A stretch of 5,971 nt of DNA, taken from the NCBI GenBank assembly GCA_007127655.1, contig SKYX01000362.1:1-5971 (forward strand), read 5' to 3'. The stretch is from Desulfonatronum sp. Lineage in GTDB: Bacteria > Desulfobacterota > Desulfovibrionia > Desulfovibrionales > Desulfonatronaceae. Under the pieces are notes generated by a model. It did no database searches. It was not told the DNA's origin and was given only the letters and a program-made list of their open reading frames with translations. Positions within the stretch are counted from its first letter, which is position 1, and every line of letters begins with the position of its first letter. Positions 1-5,542 of the stretch are shown here, piece after piece. The translations under genes and the position numbers were made by a program.

Positions 1-2
1 CG

Positions 3-254
3 CTACTCTTGAACGTCGTATTCCTTGTCCATCTTGTTCATCAGGTAGCAGTAGACGAAAATCAGAACGACGAAGACGTAAATCGACCCCTGCTGGGCGA
101 ACCAGAAGCCCAGCGGAAATCCCCCCAGACTGAAATTGTTCAGCGGGTTCACCAGAAGTATCCCGAACACATAGCCTACGACGGCCCAAATCCCCAGAAG
201 AATGGCGATCAATCGCAAGTTCTTCCCCCAATACTCATCCATTCGTGTCTTCAT
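3..254 (-). CDS. DUF4212 small subunit of a sodium:solute symporter
   Basis: An 83-residue inner-membrane protein matching the DUF4212 family, known as the small partner subunit of sodium:solute symporters of the acetate/ActP-like type. Family hallmarks are visible: an N-terminal YW (residues 8-9), a first hydrophobic helix at about 13-35, the segment GFWFAQQGSIYVFVVLIFVY (49-68) that opens the second helix, and the ending YLMNKMDKEYDV (70-81). The full length is normal for the family. The start at 254 is chosen because GGGAGGGG lies just upstream of that ATG and the protein then begins MKTRMDEYW, as expected. A longer in-frame start at 317 would add 21 residues unlike the family and lacks a properly spaced ribosome-binding site. 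In this family the large symporter subunit normally follows directly; here it would lie beyond the left edge. The transported substrate cannot be read from this subunit. Confidence 0.9.
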   Translation of the reverse strand: MKTRMDEYWGKNLRLIAILLGIWAVVGYVFGILLVNPLNNFSLGGFPLGFWFAQQGSIYVFVVLIFVYCYLMNKMDKEYDVQE

Positions 255-282
255 GCTCCCCTCCCAAGGATTCAGGTTGTCT

Positions 283-288
283 ATCTTA
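283..288 (-). promoter_or_regulatory. possible -10 box for the DUF4212 gene
   Basis: Reading the minus strand, TAAGAT lies about 30 bases before the DUF4212 start codon and differs from TATAAT at two positions. No convincing -35 hexamer is found 16 to 18 bases upstream, so this would be a weak or activator-dependent promoter, if real. It would allow the symporter to be expressed separately from the two upstream genes, in line with the long gap and the palindromic element between them. Confidence 0.25.
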
Positions 289-358
289 AACTGCTTGAAA
301 TGGACCCCATTGCCCATTCCTTTGCAGGGTGCCGCCAGGGCAAATTTGTTCTCTTCTA

Positions 359-516
359 GAGGGATGGTTCAGAATTGGTTGACAAATCCCAACGTCTTCC
401 TTCTGGCCATCCGTTCGGTGTAGAAGGGCGACCGGCCGGTCGCCCCTCCGGCCGAGGCATGAACAACCGTACTCGGAAGTGTCAACCAATTTTTCCGGCA
501 AAACGAACCATCCCTC
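359..516. repeat. nested inverted-repeat (MITE/REP-like) element
   Basis: Two nested pairs of perfect inverted repeats flank a central palindrome. The outer arms are GAGGGATGGTTC (359-370) and GAACCATCCCTC (505-516). The inner arms are AATTGGTTGACA (373-384) and TGTCAACCAATT (480-491). The arms are separated by 2 bases on the left but 13 on the right (492-504), so the copy looks slightly asymmetric. The 95 bases between the inner arms do not pair overall except at the central 20-bp palindrome. No coding frame and no obvious target-site duplication were seen. It lies 28 bases downstream of the exonuclease stop codon, so its transcript could fold into a large hairpin. A small non-autonomous mobile element or a processing/attenuation structure are both possible; the repeats themselves are certain. 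Confidence 0.75.
426..445. repeat. REP-like perfect 20-bp palindrome
   Basis: GGGCGACCGGCCGGTCGCCC is a perfect palindrome. On the plus strand it is preceded by GTAG (420-423) and two bases. On the minus strand it is directly preceded by GGAG (complement of 446-449). A GTAG or GGAG head next to a GC-rich stem is the usual layout of REP sequences mobilised by RAYT (TnpA-REP) transposases. No T-run follows on either strand, so it is not a standard intrinsic terminator. No second copy was seen in this window. Confidence 0.7.
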
Positions 517-543
517 GATTTTGATCACGATTTCGATACCGAT

Positions 544-1293
544 CTATATCCAGCGCCAATTCCTTCCGGCCACATACAAATCCCGCAGCGTCTTGATCTT
601 CCCGCCGTGTAGCTTGTGCACGAAGAACAAAAACAGGTACGCGGTCTGCATGGCGTCCTGCAGGGCGTTGTGCTCGTCGAACAGGGGCAGGCCGTATTCC
701 TTGCTCAGGTCGGTCAGGGTATAGGAAACGTTGAGGTTGTAGCGGTCGTAGTAGTTCTCCCACTGCGACTCCTTGTACAGCATGGCCAGGCGCATGGTAT
801 CCAGGCAGGGGTTGTGCAGGGCCCCGCCCAAATGTTTCTTCAAGGCCCGGTTCACGAAACCGATGTCCAGCCCGATGTTGTGCCCCACCAGCAGGGCCTG
901 CCCGCAGAACGAGACGAATTCCGGAAGCACGGTCTCCAGCTTGGGAGCCTCTTCGGTCTGACACGGGGTGATCCGGTGAATCAGGGTGCTGCTTTTGGGA
1001 ACATATTGATCCGGTTGAATACAGGTGTAAAAGCAGTTCTGCAGATCGATGCGCATTTCCCGGATCCGCACCGCGCCGATGGACACGACCTCGTCCCGTC
1101 GCTCGTTCAAGCCGGTCAATTCCGTGTCAAAAACCACGAACTCGTACTCCGTCAGGGGCTTGTCCTGGCTGAAAGCGGCAAAATACTCGCGGTTGGCCTT
1201 GAGCAGGGCATGTTCGTCCCGGCGGCCCCATGGCAACGAAGGCCACCAGGAGAAAAGGCTTTGCAATGGATGGGTCATGGTCAGCATATGCAT
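544..1293 (-). CDS. DEDDh 3'-5' exonuclease (DnaQ/Pol III epsilon-like)
   Basis: A 249-residue protein of the DnaQ-like exonuclease family, which removes nucleotides from 3' ends using two metal ions. All motifs are present: ExoI FDTELTG with D56 and E58; ExoII VGHNIGLDIGF with H138, N139 and D143; ExoIII EHNALQDA with H208 and D213, making it the DEDDh type. The N-terminal 50 residues before ExoI are an extension often seen in exonucleases found next to DUF294 proteins; it is not a full replicative epsilon subunit, and no polymerase-binding tail is recognisable. The gene starts 9 bases after the stop codon of the upstream DUF294 gene, so the two are probably co-transcribed. No Shine-Dalgarno sequence precedes the ATG at 1293 or the alternatives at 1287 and 1278, so the exact start is uncertain and translation may be coupled. 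The real substrate (DNA, RNA or a small nucleotide) is unknown. Confidence 0.88.
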   Translation of the reverse strand: MHMLTMTHPLQSLFSWWPSLPWGRRDEHALLKANREYFAAFSQDKPLTEYEFVVFDTELTGLNERRDEVVSIGAVRIREMRIDLQNCFYTCIQPDQYVPKSSTLIHRITPCQTEEAPKLETVLPEFVSFCGQALLVGHNIGLDIGFVNRALKKHLGGALHNPCLDTMRLAMLYKESQWENYYDRYNLNVSYTLTDLSKEYGLPLFDEHNALQDAMQTAYLFLFFVHKLHGGKIKTLRDLYVAGRNWRWI

Positions 1294-1302
1294 TACGGCA
1301 GG

Positions 1303-3237
1303 TTAGACGTTGAGCATGAAGGCCGACTTCAAGAAGTTCTGCAGACTGGTGATCACCGAAAATGCGCCTTTCAAGGTTTGCTTTTCCAGGTCGGACAATT
1401 CAGCCGGATCGACGAAGTTGTTCGGGGTCTTGCCTCCCTCCAGCAACTTCAATTGATGCACCAAGCGGAGTTGCATCATGAGTTCATAGGCCTCTCGGGA
1501 CTTGCGGTAGAGTTCCTCGGGAATGTGTCCACCGTCGGCCACGGCCTTGAGGCGGCGCAGGGTGTTCGTCTCCTGGCTGCCGTGACGCAGGGCCATCAGC
1601 CTGGCGAAGTCCCAGAAGGGAACAAGGCCTCTGGCCTTGAGATCCAGCCGGTTTTTGTGCTCCCCGTCGCGCTCCACGATGAAGTTGCGGAAAAACGAGA
1701 GCGGGGGGCGGGAGGTGAAGCAGTCCTGGGCCAGATGGCGAAAAAACAGCTCCTTGCCCTGCAAGGTCTTGGTCAGATGGTCGCGCAGCCGCTCGGCCAG
1801 GGCCTTGTCGCCGTAGCCGGGCCGAAAATCGAAAAAGATCGTGGAGTGCAACACTTCCTGGGGCTCAGGTACGCTGACCCAGCGGTCGAAGTTGGCCCGC
1901 CACCCGGAGTACGGCAAACGCCACTTGGGGTTGGAGGCCATGATGTCCCCCAGGCACCGGGGGAAGCCGCACTTGACCAGATGTTCGATGGCCTCCTCCG
2001 CGAACCTGGAAAAATACGCCTCGGCCCGCTGGGCTTCCTGGTCGTCCCTGGGATCGGCGTACACCAGGGCGTTGTCCTGGTCCGTGCGAAAGGTCTGCTC
2101 CTTGCGGCCCTCGCTGCCCATGAGCATCCAGCAAAACGGCAGCGGTGGCGGACCGAGCTGCTCCTGGAGCAGGGTCAGCAGGCGATCCAGGATCAGGTCG
2201 TTGAGCACCGTGATTACCCGGGTGATATTGTCAGCCTTGCCGCCTTCCTCGATCAGCGGCCGGACCACCTGGGGAACATGCCTGGAAACCTCGTGTATGC
2301 CCTCGAATGTGCGCTGACCCAGAATTTCCCGAAACAGGTACAACGGCGACTGGCCTTGGAGCACCATGATGTCGTGGCTGGTGACCACGCCGACGATCTT
2401 GCCGCCGTCCTCCACGGCCAGGTGGTGAATCTGGTGGGTCATCATGGCCAGCAGGGCGTCGAAGCAGACTGCGTCCGCGGGGATGGTCCGCACCGGTGAA
2501 CTCATGATCTCCCGAAGCGGCGTGCGATATTCCAGCCCCTTGGCCACCACCTTGGACCGCAAATCCTTGTCCGTAATGATCCCGCGGACGATGCCCTTGG
2601 CGTCCTCCACCAGCAGGGAGCCGATCCGATGCCGGGCCATGTATTCAGCGGCCTTTTGCACGGAATAGGTTCCCGGAGCAGCCTCCACGTCGCGCTTGAT
2701 CATGTCCGAGACCGGGACGCTGAACAGAATCAGCGAGCCCTCGCCCTTGGGTGTCAGCCGTTGTCGGCGCAGTTCGGAAAAGGACTTGTGGATGTAGTTC
2801 TCAGAAAAGGATTTCAAGTAATACTGGGCCAGACGGGGATCGTTCGTGACCAGTTTCAAAAAGGTCTGCTTGTTCAACAAGAAGCAAAACGTGTCCTCCA
2901 GCGCCTCCACGGTCATGCTGGCCTTGGCGCCGCGGATGATGCCCAAGGCTCCGAACACGCCGCCCTCGCCGCGAAAATCCTTCAGCGTCACCGCTCCGGA
3001 TTCGTCCTGCAGATAGAGCTTCACGCCGCCTTTTTGAATCAGATACAAATGGGAGATATCCGTGACCCCTTGCGTCAGGACCACAGTCCCCTTGGGGAAA
3101 AAATCCAAGGCCGCGTCCTCGGCCAGCTCTTCCAGGGCACCAGGGCTTAGTTCGTTGAACGGCAGAGTCCGTTGCAGAAATTCCAGGACAACGCCGGGAT
3201 TGAGCGAGTGGCTTTGTGGCGCCTTGACAGTGAACAT
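1303..3237 (-). CDS. cNMP-like/CBS/DUF294 nucleotidyltransferase regulator
   Basis: A 644-residue cytosolic multidomain regulator. Order: cyclic-nucleotide-binding-like domain (about 15-140, with PKGTVVLTQG at 48-57), CBS pair (about 176-295, including GIITDKDL and VGVVTSHDIM), DUF294 nucleotidyltransferase domain with GSEGRKEQ...TDQDNAL (374-391; likely metal ligands D386 and D388), and the DUF294 C-terminal domain (about 470-640). The nucleotidyltransferase part resembles that of GlnD-type uridylyltransferases, and the family is often encoded beside acetate-type symporters. In the phosphate-binding loop (95-110, FGALGIIRG then AKASMTV) the usual glutamate and arginine contacts for cAMP are both absent, so classical cAMP binding is doubtful. 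The start at 3237 is chosen because AGGAG lies 9 bases upstream; an ATG at 3243 is only 3 bases from it. The frame stays open another 116 codons upstream, but that stretch is unlike the family. The protein target is unknown. Confidence 0.9.
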   Translation of the reverse strand: MFTVKAPQSHSLNPGVVLEFLQRTLPFNELSPGALEELAEDAALDFFPKGTVVLTQGVTDISHLYLIQKGGVKLYLQDESGAVTLKDFRGEGGVFGALGIIRGAKASMTVEALEDTFCFLLNKQTFLKLVTNDPRLAQYYLKSFSENYIHKSFSELRRQRLTPKGEGSLILFSVPVSDMIKRDVEAAPGTYSVQKAAEYMARHRIGSLLVEDAKGIVRGIITDKDLRSKVVAKGLEYRTPLREIMSSPVRTIPADAVCFDALLAMMTHQIHHLAVEDGGKIVGVVTSHDIMVLQGQSPLYLFREILGQRTFEGIHEVSRHVPQVVRPLIEEGGKADNITRVITVLNDLILDRLLTLLQEQLGPPPLPFCWMLMGSEGRKEQTFRTDQDNALVYADPRDDQEAQRAEAYFSRFAEEAIEHLVKCGFPRCLGDIMASNPKWRLPYSGWRANFDRWVSVPEPQEVLHSTIFFDFRPGYGDKALAERLRDHLTKTLQGKELFFRHLAQDCFTSRPPLSFFRNFIVERDGEHKNRLDLKARGLVPFWDFARLMALRHGSQETNTLRRLKAVADGGHIPEELYRKSREAYELMMQLRLVHQLKLLEGGKTPNNFVDPAELSDLEKQTLKGAFSVITSLQNFLKSAFMLNV

Positions 3238-3636
3238 TTCCATAATCTCCTGGGATTCTCGACCGGCACGCCGTGGAGAGTGCTCCCCGACGCTGCTCGT
3301 AAATTCAGGTTCTTCCCGGTCAGTATTTGAATACTTGTTGGTTTTTGCCAAGGCATTCGATTTTAGGTCAAAGGCAGAAAAAAAACCGTCAACAAGCACA
3401 GGACCGAAAGACCGGCTTTCTGCTCCGTTCCCCCTCAACCGCTGAACCGGAGTATTCCGCCTTTCACGAAGCATCCAGAACCCTGACCGCGACATGGGCC
3501 GTCGGTGTTGCCCGTACCCGCGAAACATGGCAGATTCCAAACGTCGTTCGTCAGATGATACGAGCCGTTCACGTCCCGTATCCATCCACGAAGCCCCTTT
3601 CCGGGCTCACCTTCACGCCTACCTCTGGACACCCTC
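3238..3636. other. 399-base divergent intergenic region
   Basis: This separates the minus-strand DUF294 unit from the plus-strand CvpA gene and must hold both leaders. Seen here are the AGGAG ribosome-binding site of the DUF294 gene, a perfect palindrome at 3322-3335, a run of eight A (3378-3385) and a short hairpin GAAAG-accgg-CTTTC. On the minus strand TTGACG and TAAAAT occur in the right order upstream of the DUF294 gene, but 21 bases apart, too far for a normal sigma-70 promoter. No good promoter was found for the CvpA gene. Open frames crossing the region are arginine/serine-rich and look like chance frames. Confidence 0.65.
3322..3335. promoter_or_regulatory. candidate operator palindrome
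   Basis: AGTATT-TG-AATACT is a perfect inverted repeat with 6-base arms and a 2-base centre, AT-rich within GC-rich surroundings. It lies about 85 bases upstream of the chosen DUF294 start codon, where a dimeric repressor or activator could bind. No regulator gene is present in the window and the motif does not match an operator that I recognise, so only the symmetry and the position support it. Confidence 0.35.
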
Positions 3637-4200
3637 ATGCCCATATCTGACCTGAACACCCTGGACATCCTGATCCTGGTCATCCTGGGATTCACCCTGG
3701 TTCGCGGCCTGTTTCGCGGATTCATCGGTGAGATTTCCTCCGTCGCCGGCCTGATTGCCGGCTTTTTCCTGGCCAACAAATACCACGCCATGCTCCTGCC
3801 CCTGGTGGAGAGCATTCTTCCGGATCGCGGCACGGCCCAGTTGATCAGCTACGCTCTGGTCTTCTGTACCGGCTTGGTAGGCGTCCTGATGATCGCGGCT
3901 GTCCTGCGGCATCTCTTGAAGGTCGTCCTGCTGGGCTGGGTGGATCGCTTTGCCGGAGGCGTGATCGGCCTTCTGAAAGGAGGGTTGATCTGCGTTCTCC
4001 TGGTCCTGGTTCTGACCACGTTTCTTTCGCCAAAAGCTGATATCCTGGCTTCATCCCGAATGGCCCCCCAGGTCAATCGCTTCGCGGCCATCTTGGCGGA
4101 TCTGCTGCCCAGGGAGATGCGCCTTGAATTCGAGGAAAAGAGCCAGCCCTTGCGCCAGACTTGGCGCGAAAACGTTCAGGAACGACTGCCAAGCCGTTGA
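3637..4200 (+). CDS. CvpA family membrane protein
   Basis: A 187-residue inner-membrane protein of the CvpA family, named after a protein needed for colicin V production and linked in several bacteria to envelope and bile-stress tolerance. The N-terminal signature is clear: NTLDILILVILGF (7-19), then LVRGLFRGFIGEISS (21-35). Four hydrophobic helices are visible at about 9-24, 33-46, 67-92 and 101-130; the fourth contains GVIGLLKGGLICVLL, the usual glycine-rich end of the domain. The last 55 residues are hydrophilic. Length is typical. The ribosome-binding site before the ATG is weak (TCTGGA about 8 bases upstream), but no better start fits the family N-terminus. It is the first plus-strand gene after the divergent region and precedes mazG by 167 bases. 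Its molecular activity is not established. Confidence 0.87.
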   Translation: MPISDLNTLDILILVILGFTLVRGLFRGFIGEISSVAGLIAGFFLANKYHAMLLPLVESILPDRGTAQLISYALVFCTGLVGVLMIAAVLRHLLKVVLLGWVDRFAGGVIGLLKGGLICVLLVLVLTTFLSPKADILASSRMAPQVNRFAAILADLLPREMRLEFEEKSQPLRQTWRENVQERLPSR

Positions 4201-4234
4201 ACAACTCCCAAATGCTGTGTCGCGACAAAAAACT

Positions 4235-4279
4235 CAAGCCCTCACGTATGAATAAATACGCTTCACCCTTGTTTTTTTT
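4235..4279 (+). terminator. weak terminator-like hairpin with T8 tract
   Basis: Downstream of the CvpA gene, CGTAT (4245-4249) and ATACG (4256-4260) can form a 5-bp stem with a 6-base loop. CAAG (4235-4238) and CTTG (4268-4271) can close a 4-bp outer stem that sits directly against eight T (4272-4279). The two stems are separated by an unpaired internal loop, so the hairpin is weak. The T-tract and position suit a terminator before mazG, but read-through is quite possible. Confidence 0.28.
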
Positions 4280-4367
4280 GCTCCATGCACTTGGGGTTTT
4301 TGAACGGCTTGGTGGATTAGGACGAAAACCGCGCTCAATTATCCGTTGACTATGGAGGAAAACTGTA

Positions 4368-5165
4368 ATGACCGGCGATCAAGCCGCGCTGTTGCGCCTG
4401 CGGGACGTACTGGAACGCCTGCTCGGCCCGGAGGGTTGCCCCTGGGATCGGGAACAGACCCCGCCAAGCCTGGCCGACTATCTGGTGGAGGAAGTGCATG
4501 AACTGGTGGACGCCATCCGCTCGAACAAGCCGGACGACGTGCGCGAGGAACTGGGCGACGTCTGGTTCCTGCTGCTCTTCGTGACCCGGTTGATGGAACG
4601 AGACGGACGCTTCTCCCTGGAAGACGTCCTGGACCAGGCCGCGGCCAAAATGGTCCGACGTCATCCCCACGTCTTCGCCGACGCTTCCTTCGCGAACCTG
4701 GACGCCCTCTGGGCCAACTGGGAAAAGGAAAAAAAGAAGGAAAAGGCCGACCGCGGCCCCTTCGAAGGCATCCCTTCGACGCTGCCTCCCCTGTTGCGAG
4801 CCTACCGCATCCACTCCAAGGCCGCTCGGCTGGGCTTCACCTGGTCGGATACGGACGGCGTGCGGGAACAACTGAATCAGGAATGGCAAGAATGGCACGC
4901 CGCCCAGGTTGAAGACGGGGAATCAGCAGAAAAAGCCCTGGACGAATATGGCGACTACCTGTTCACCCTGGTGGAATACGGAAGGCGGCATGGACTCAAG
5001 GCCAACGAAGCCCTGGACCGGGCCAACCGCAAATTTCTGAACCGCTTCGATAAGCTGGCCCAGTTGGCCGAAACCAAAGGAATCGACCTGGAAGGGCTGG
5101 ATCTGGATTCCTGGAACGCCCTGTGGAACGAGGTAAAGCAGCGCCATGAACCAAGCCAAGATTGA
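4368..5165 (+). CDS. mazG: nucleoside triphosphate pyrophosphohydrolase MazG
   Basis: A 265-residue cytosolic enzyme that hydrolyses nucleoside triphosphates to monophosphates and pyrophosphate, a house-cleaning role for abnormal nucleotides; in E. coli it is also linked to lowering ppGpp. Two MazG domains are visible. The first has CPWDREQT (24-31), EEVHE (41-45) and EELGD (60-64), followed by the family motif RRHPHVF (97-103). The second has KAARLGFTW (151-159), the metal-ligand pair E172 and E175, and DEYGD (192-196) with E193 and D196, so the catalytic acidic residues are kept although one position that is usually E is Q171. Length equals the usual 260-270 residues. A strong GGAGG lies 9 bases before the ATG. 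The following 67-residue gene overlaps its last 20 bases, suggesting co-translation. Confidence 0.96.
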   Translation: MTGDQAALLRLRDVLERLLGPEGCPWDREQTPPSLADYLVEEVHELVDAIRSNKPDDVREELGDVWFLLLFVTRLMERDGRFSLEDVLDQAAAKMVRRHPHVFADASFANLDALWANWEKEKKKEKADRGPFEGIPSTLPPLLRAYRIHSKAARLGFTWSDTDGVREQLNQEWQEWHAAQVEDGESAEKALDEYGDYLFTLVEYGRRHGLKANEALDRANRKFLNRFDKLAQLAETKGIDLEGLDLDSWNALWNEVKQRHEPSQD

Positions 5166-5349
5166 CCAAATCCTCGGCCTCTGCGCCGAACTGTCCGTGG
5201 AAGAAATGGAACAGCTCTCCAAAGACCTGAAAAAAATCCTCTTTCGTTGCCGGGTCCAGGAAAAGATTGACCTGCGCCGCGAAGACGTGGCCCAACGCCT
5301 CAGCGAGGCCATGGATCACCGGATGGATAAGGTGGCGGGCGGCGATTGA
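5146..5349 (+). CDS. unrecognised 67-residue charged helical protein
   Basis: I do not recognise this protein. It is 67 residues, soluble, and rich in acidic, basic and leucine residues, most likely two or three amphipathic helices (about 4-16, 18-35 and 45-63). It has two cysteines (C13 and C35) too far apart to suggest a metal site on their own, and no signal peptide or membrane segment. It starts inside the mazG 3' end (20-base overlap, different frame). A GAGG motif stands 12 bases before its ATG, a loose spacing that would rely on coupling to mazG translation. Protein-like composition and the tight overlap argue that it is real. A MazG-associated accessory protein is possible, but only by position. 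Confidence 0.62.
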   Translation: MNQAKIDQILGLCAELSVEEMEQLSKDLKKILFRCRVQEKIDLRREDVAQRLSEAMDHRMDKVAGGD

Positions 5350-5429
5350 CTGACCGCCTCCACTTCCAGACACTCAAGGAGCTGGATGGATTTGTATTCC
5401 TTGATGCCGACGACGGTGATCCTGTTCAT
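5316..5429 (-). CDS. possible 37-residue small frame or gene remnant
   Basis: A tiny minus-strand frame starting MNRITVVGIKEYKSIQLLE, with mostly G or C in third codon positions like the surrounding genes. Its ATG overlaps the stop of another tiny frame (ATGA), and GGGGA lies 5 bases upstream. Its last third runs antisense into the 3' end of the 67-residue plus-strand gene, so that part is probably not selected. It could be a truncated gene start left by a rearrangement, or chance. On the plus strand a competing 36-codon frame (5346-5456, TTG start) is less biased in codon use. Confidence 0.2.
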   Translation of the reverse strand: MNRITVVGIKEYKSIQLLECLEVEAVSQSPPATLSIR

Positions 5430-5542
5430 GTCGTCCCCGCTTGTTCCAGGCCGTGAGCCATGGCGCAAGAGCTTCCGTTCCCGCGGCTCTCCAGAATGCG
5501 GTCCGCCCAGTTATTCACATGTCTTGTCACGCCCTGTCGCAC
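5350..5542. other. 193-base convergent intergenic region
   Basis: Lies between the 3' ends of the 67-residue plus-strand gene and the minus-strand TPR gene. A bidirectional terminator would be expected, but no GC-rich hairpin followed by a T-run was found on either strand. The only structure noticed is a pair of very short minus-strand frames (5426-5542, GTG start right after the TPR stop codon, and 5316-5429) that meet at ATGA. Confidence 0.55.

Larger units (their letters stand above)
255..543. other. 289-base gap between exonuclease and DUF4212 genes
   Basis: No gene is supported here. Most of the gap (359-516) is the nested inverted-repeat element described separately. The remaining part, 255-358, is the leader of the DUF4212 gene and carries a possible -10 box (283-288, minus strand) plus its ribosome-binding site. 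Several short open frames cross the gap on both strands, but none has a ribosome-binding site or a protein-like composition. Confidence 0.7.

Noticed and set aside
318..336. Possible sigma-54 promoter (TGGCGGCACCCTGCA on the minus strand) before the DUF4212 gene
   Set aside because: The GG and GC elements are 9 bases apart instead of the required 10, and this spacing is strict for sigma-54.
426..445. The 20-bp palindrome as an intrinsic terminator of the exonuclease gene
   Set aside because: The hairpin would be strong but no U-run follows in either direction, so a REP-like repeat explains it better.
373..491. TTGACA -35 hexamers in both inner arms of the inverted-repeat element
   Set aside because: No -10-like hexamer stands 16 to 18 bases downstream on either strand; the hexamers are simply part of the repeat arms.
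616..2499. A 627-codon plus-strand open frame antisense to the exonuclease and DUF294 genes
   Set aside because: It crosses two well-supported genes, has no recognisable domain and is rich in G, Q, H and V, as expected for the complement of GC-rich coding DNA.
3238..3585. A 116-codon N-terminal extension of the DUF294 protein
   Set aside because: The extension is arginine/serine-rich and unlike the family, whose normal length is reached from the start at 3237, where AGGAG is well spaced.
3435..3833. Minus-strand 132-codon frame over the CvpA gene start
   Set aside because: Arginine/proline-rich shadow of the CvpA coding frame with no domain and no ribosome-binding site.
5346..5456. Plus-strand 36-codon frame with a TTG start overlapping the stop of the 67-residue gene
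   Set aside because: Short, weak codon bias, and it competes with a minus-strand frame whose codon use fits better; no homology recognised.
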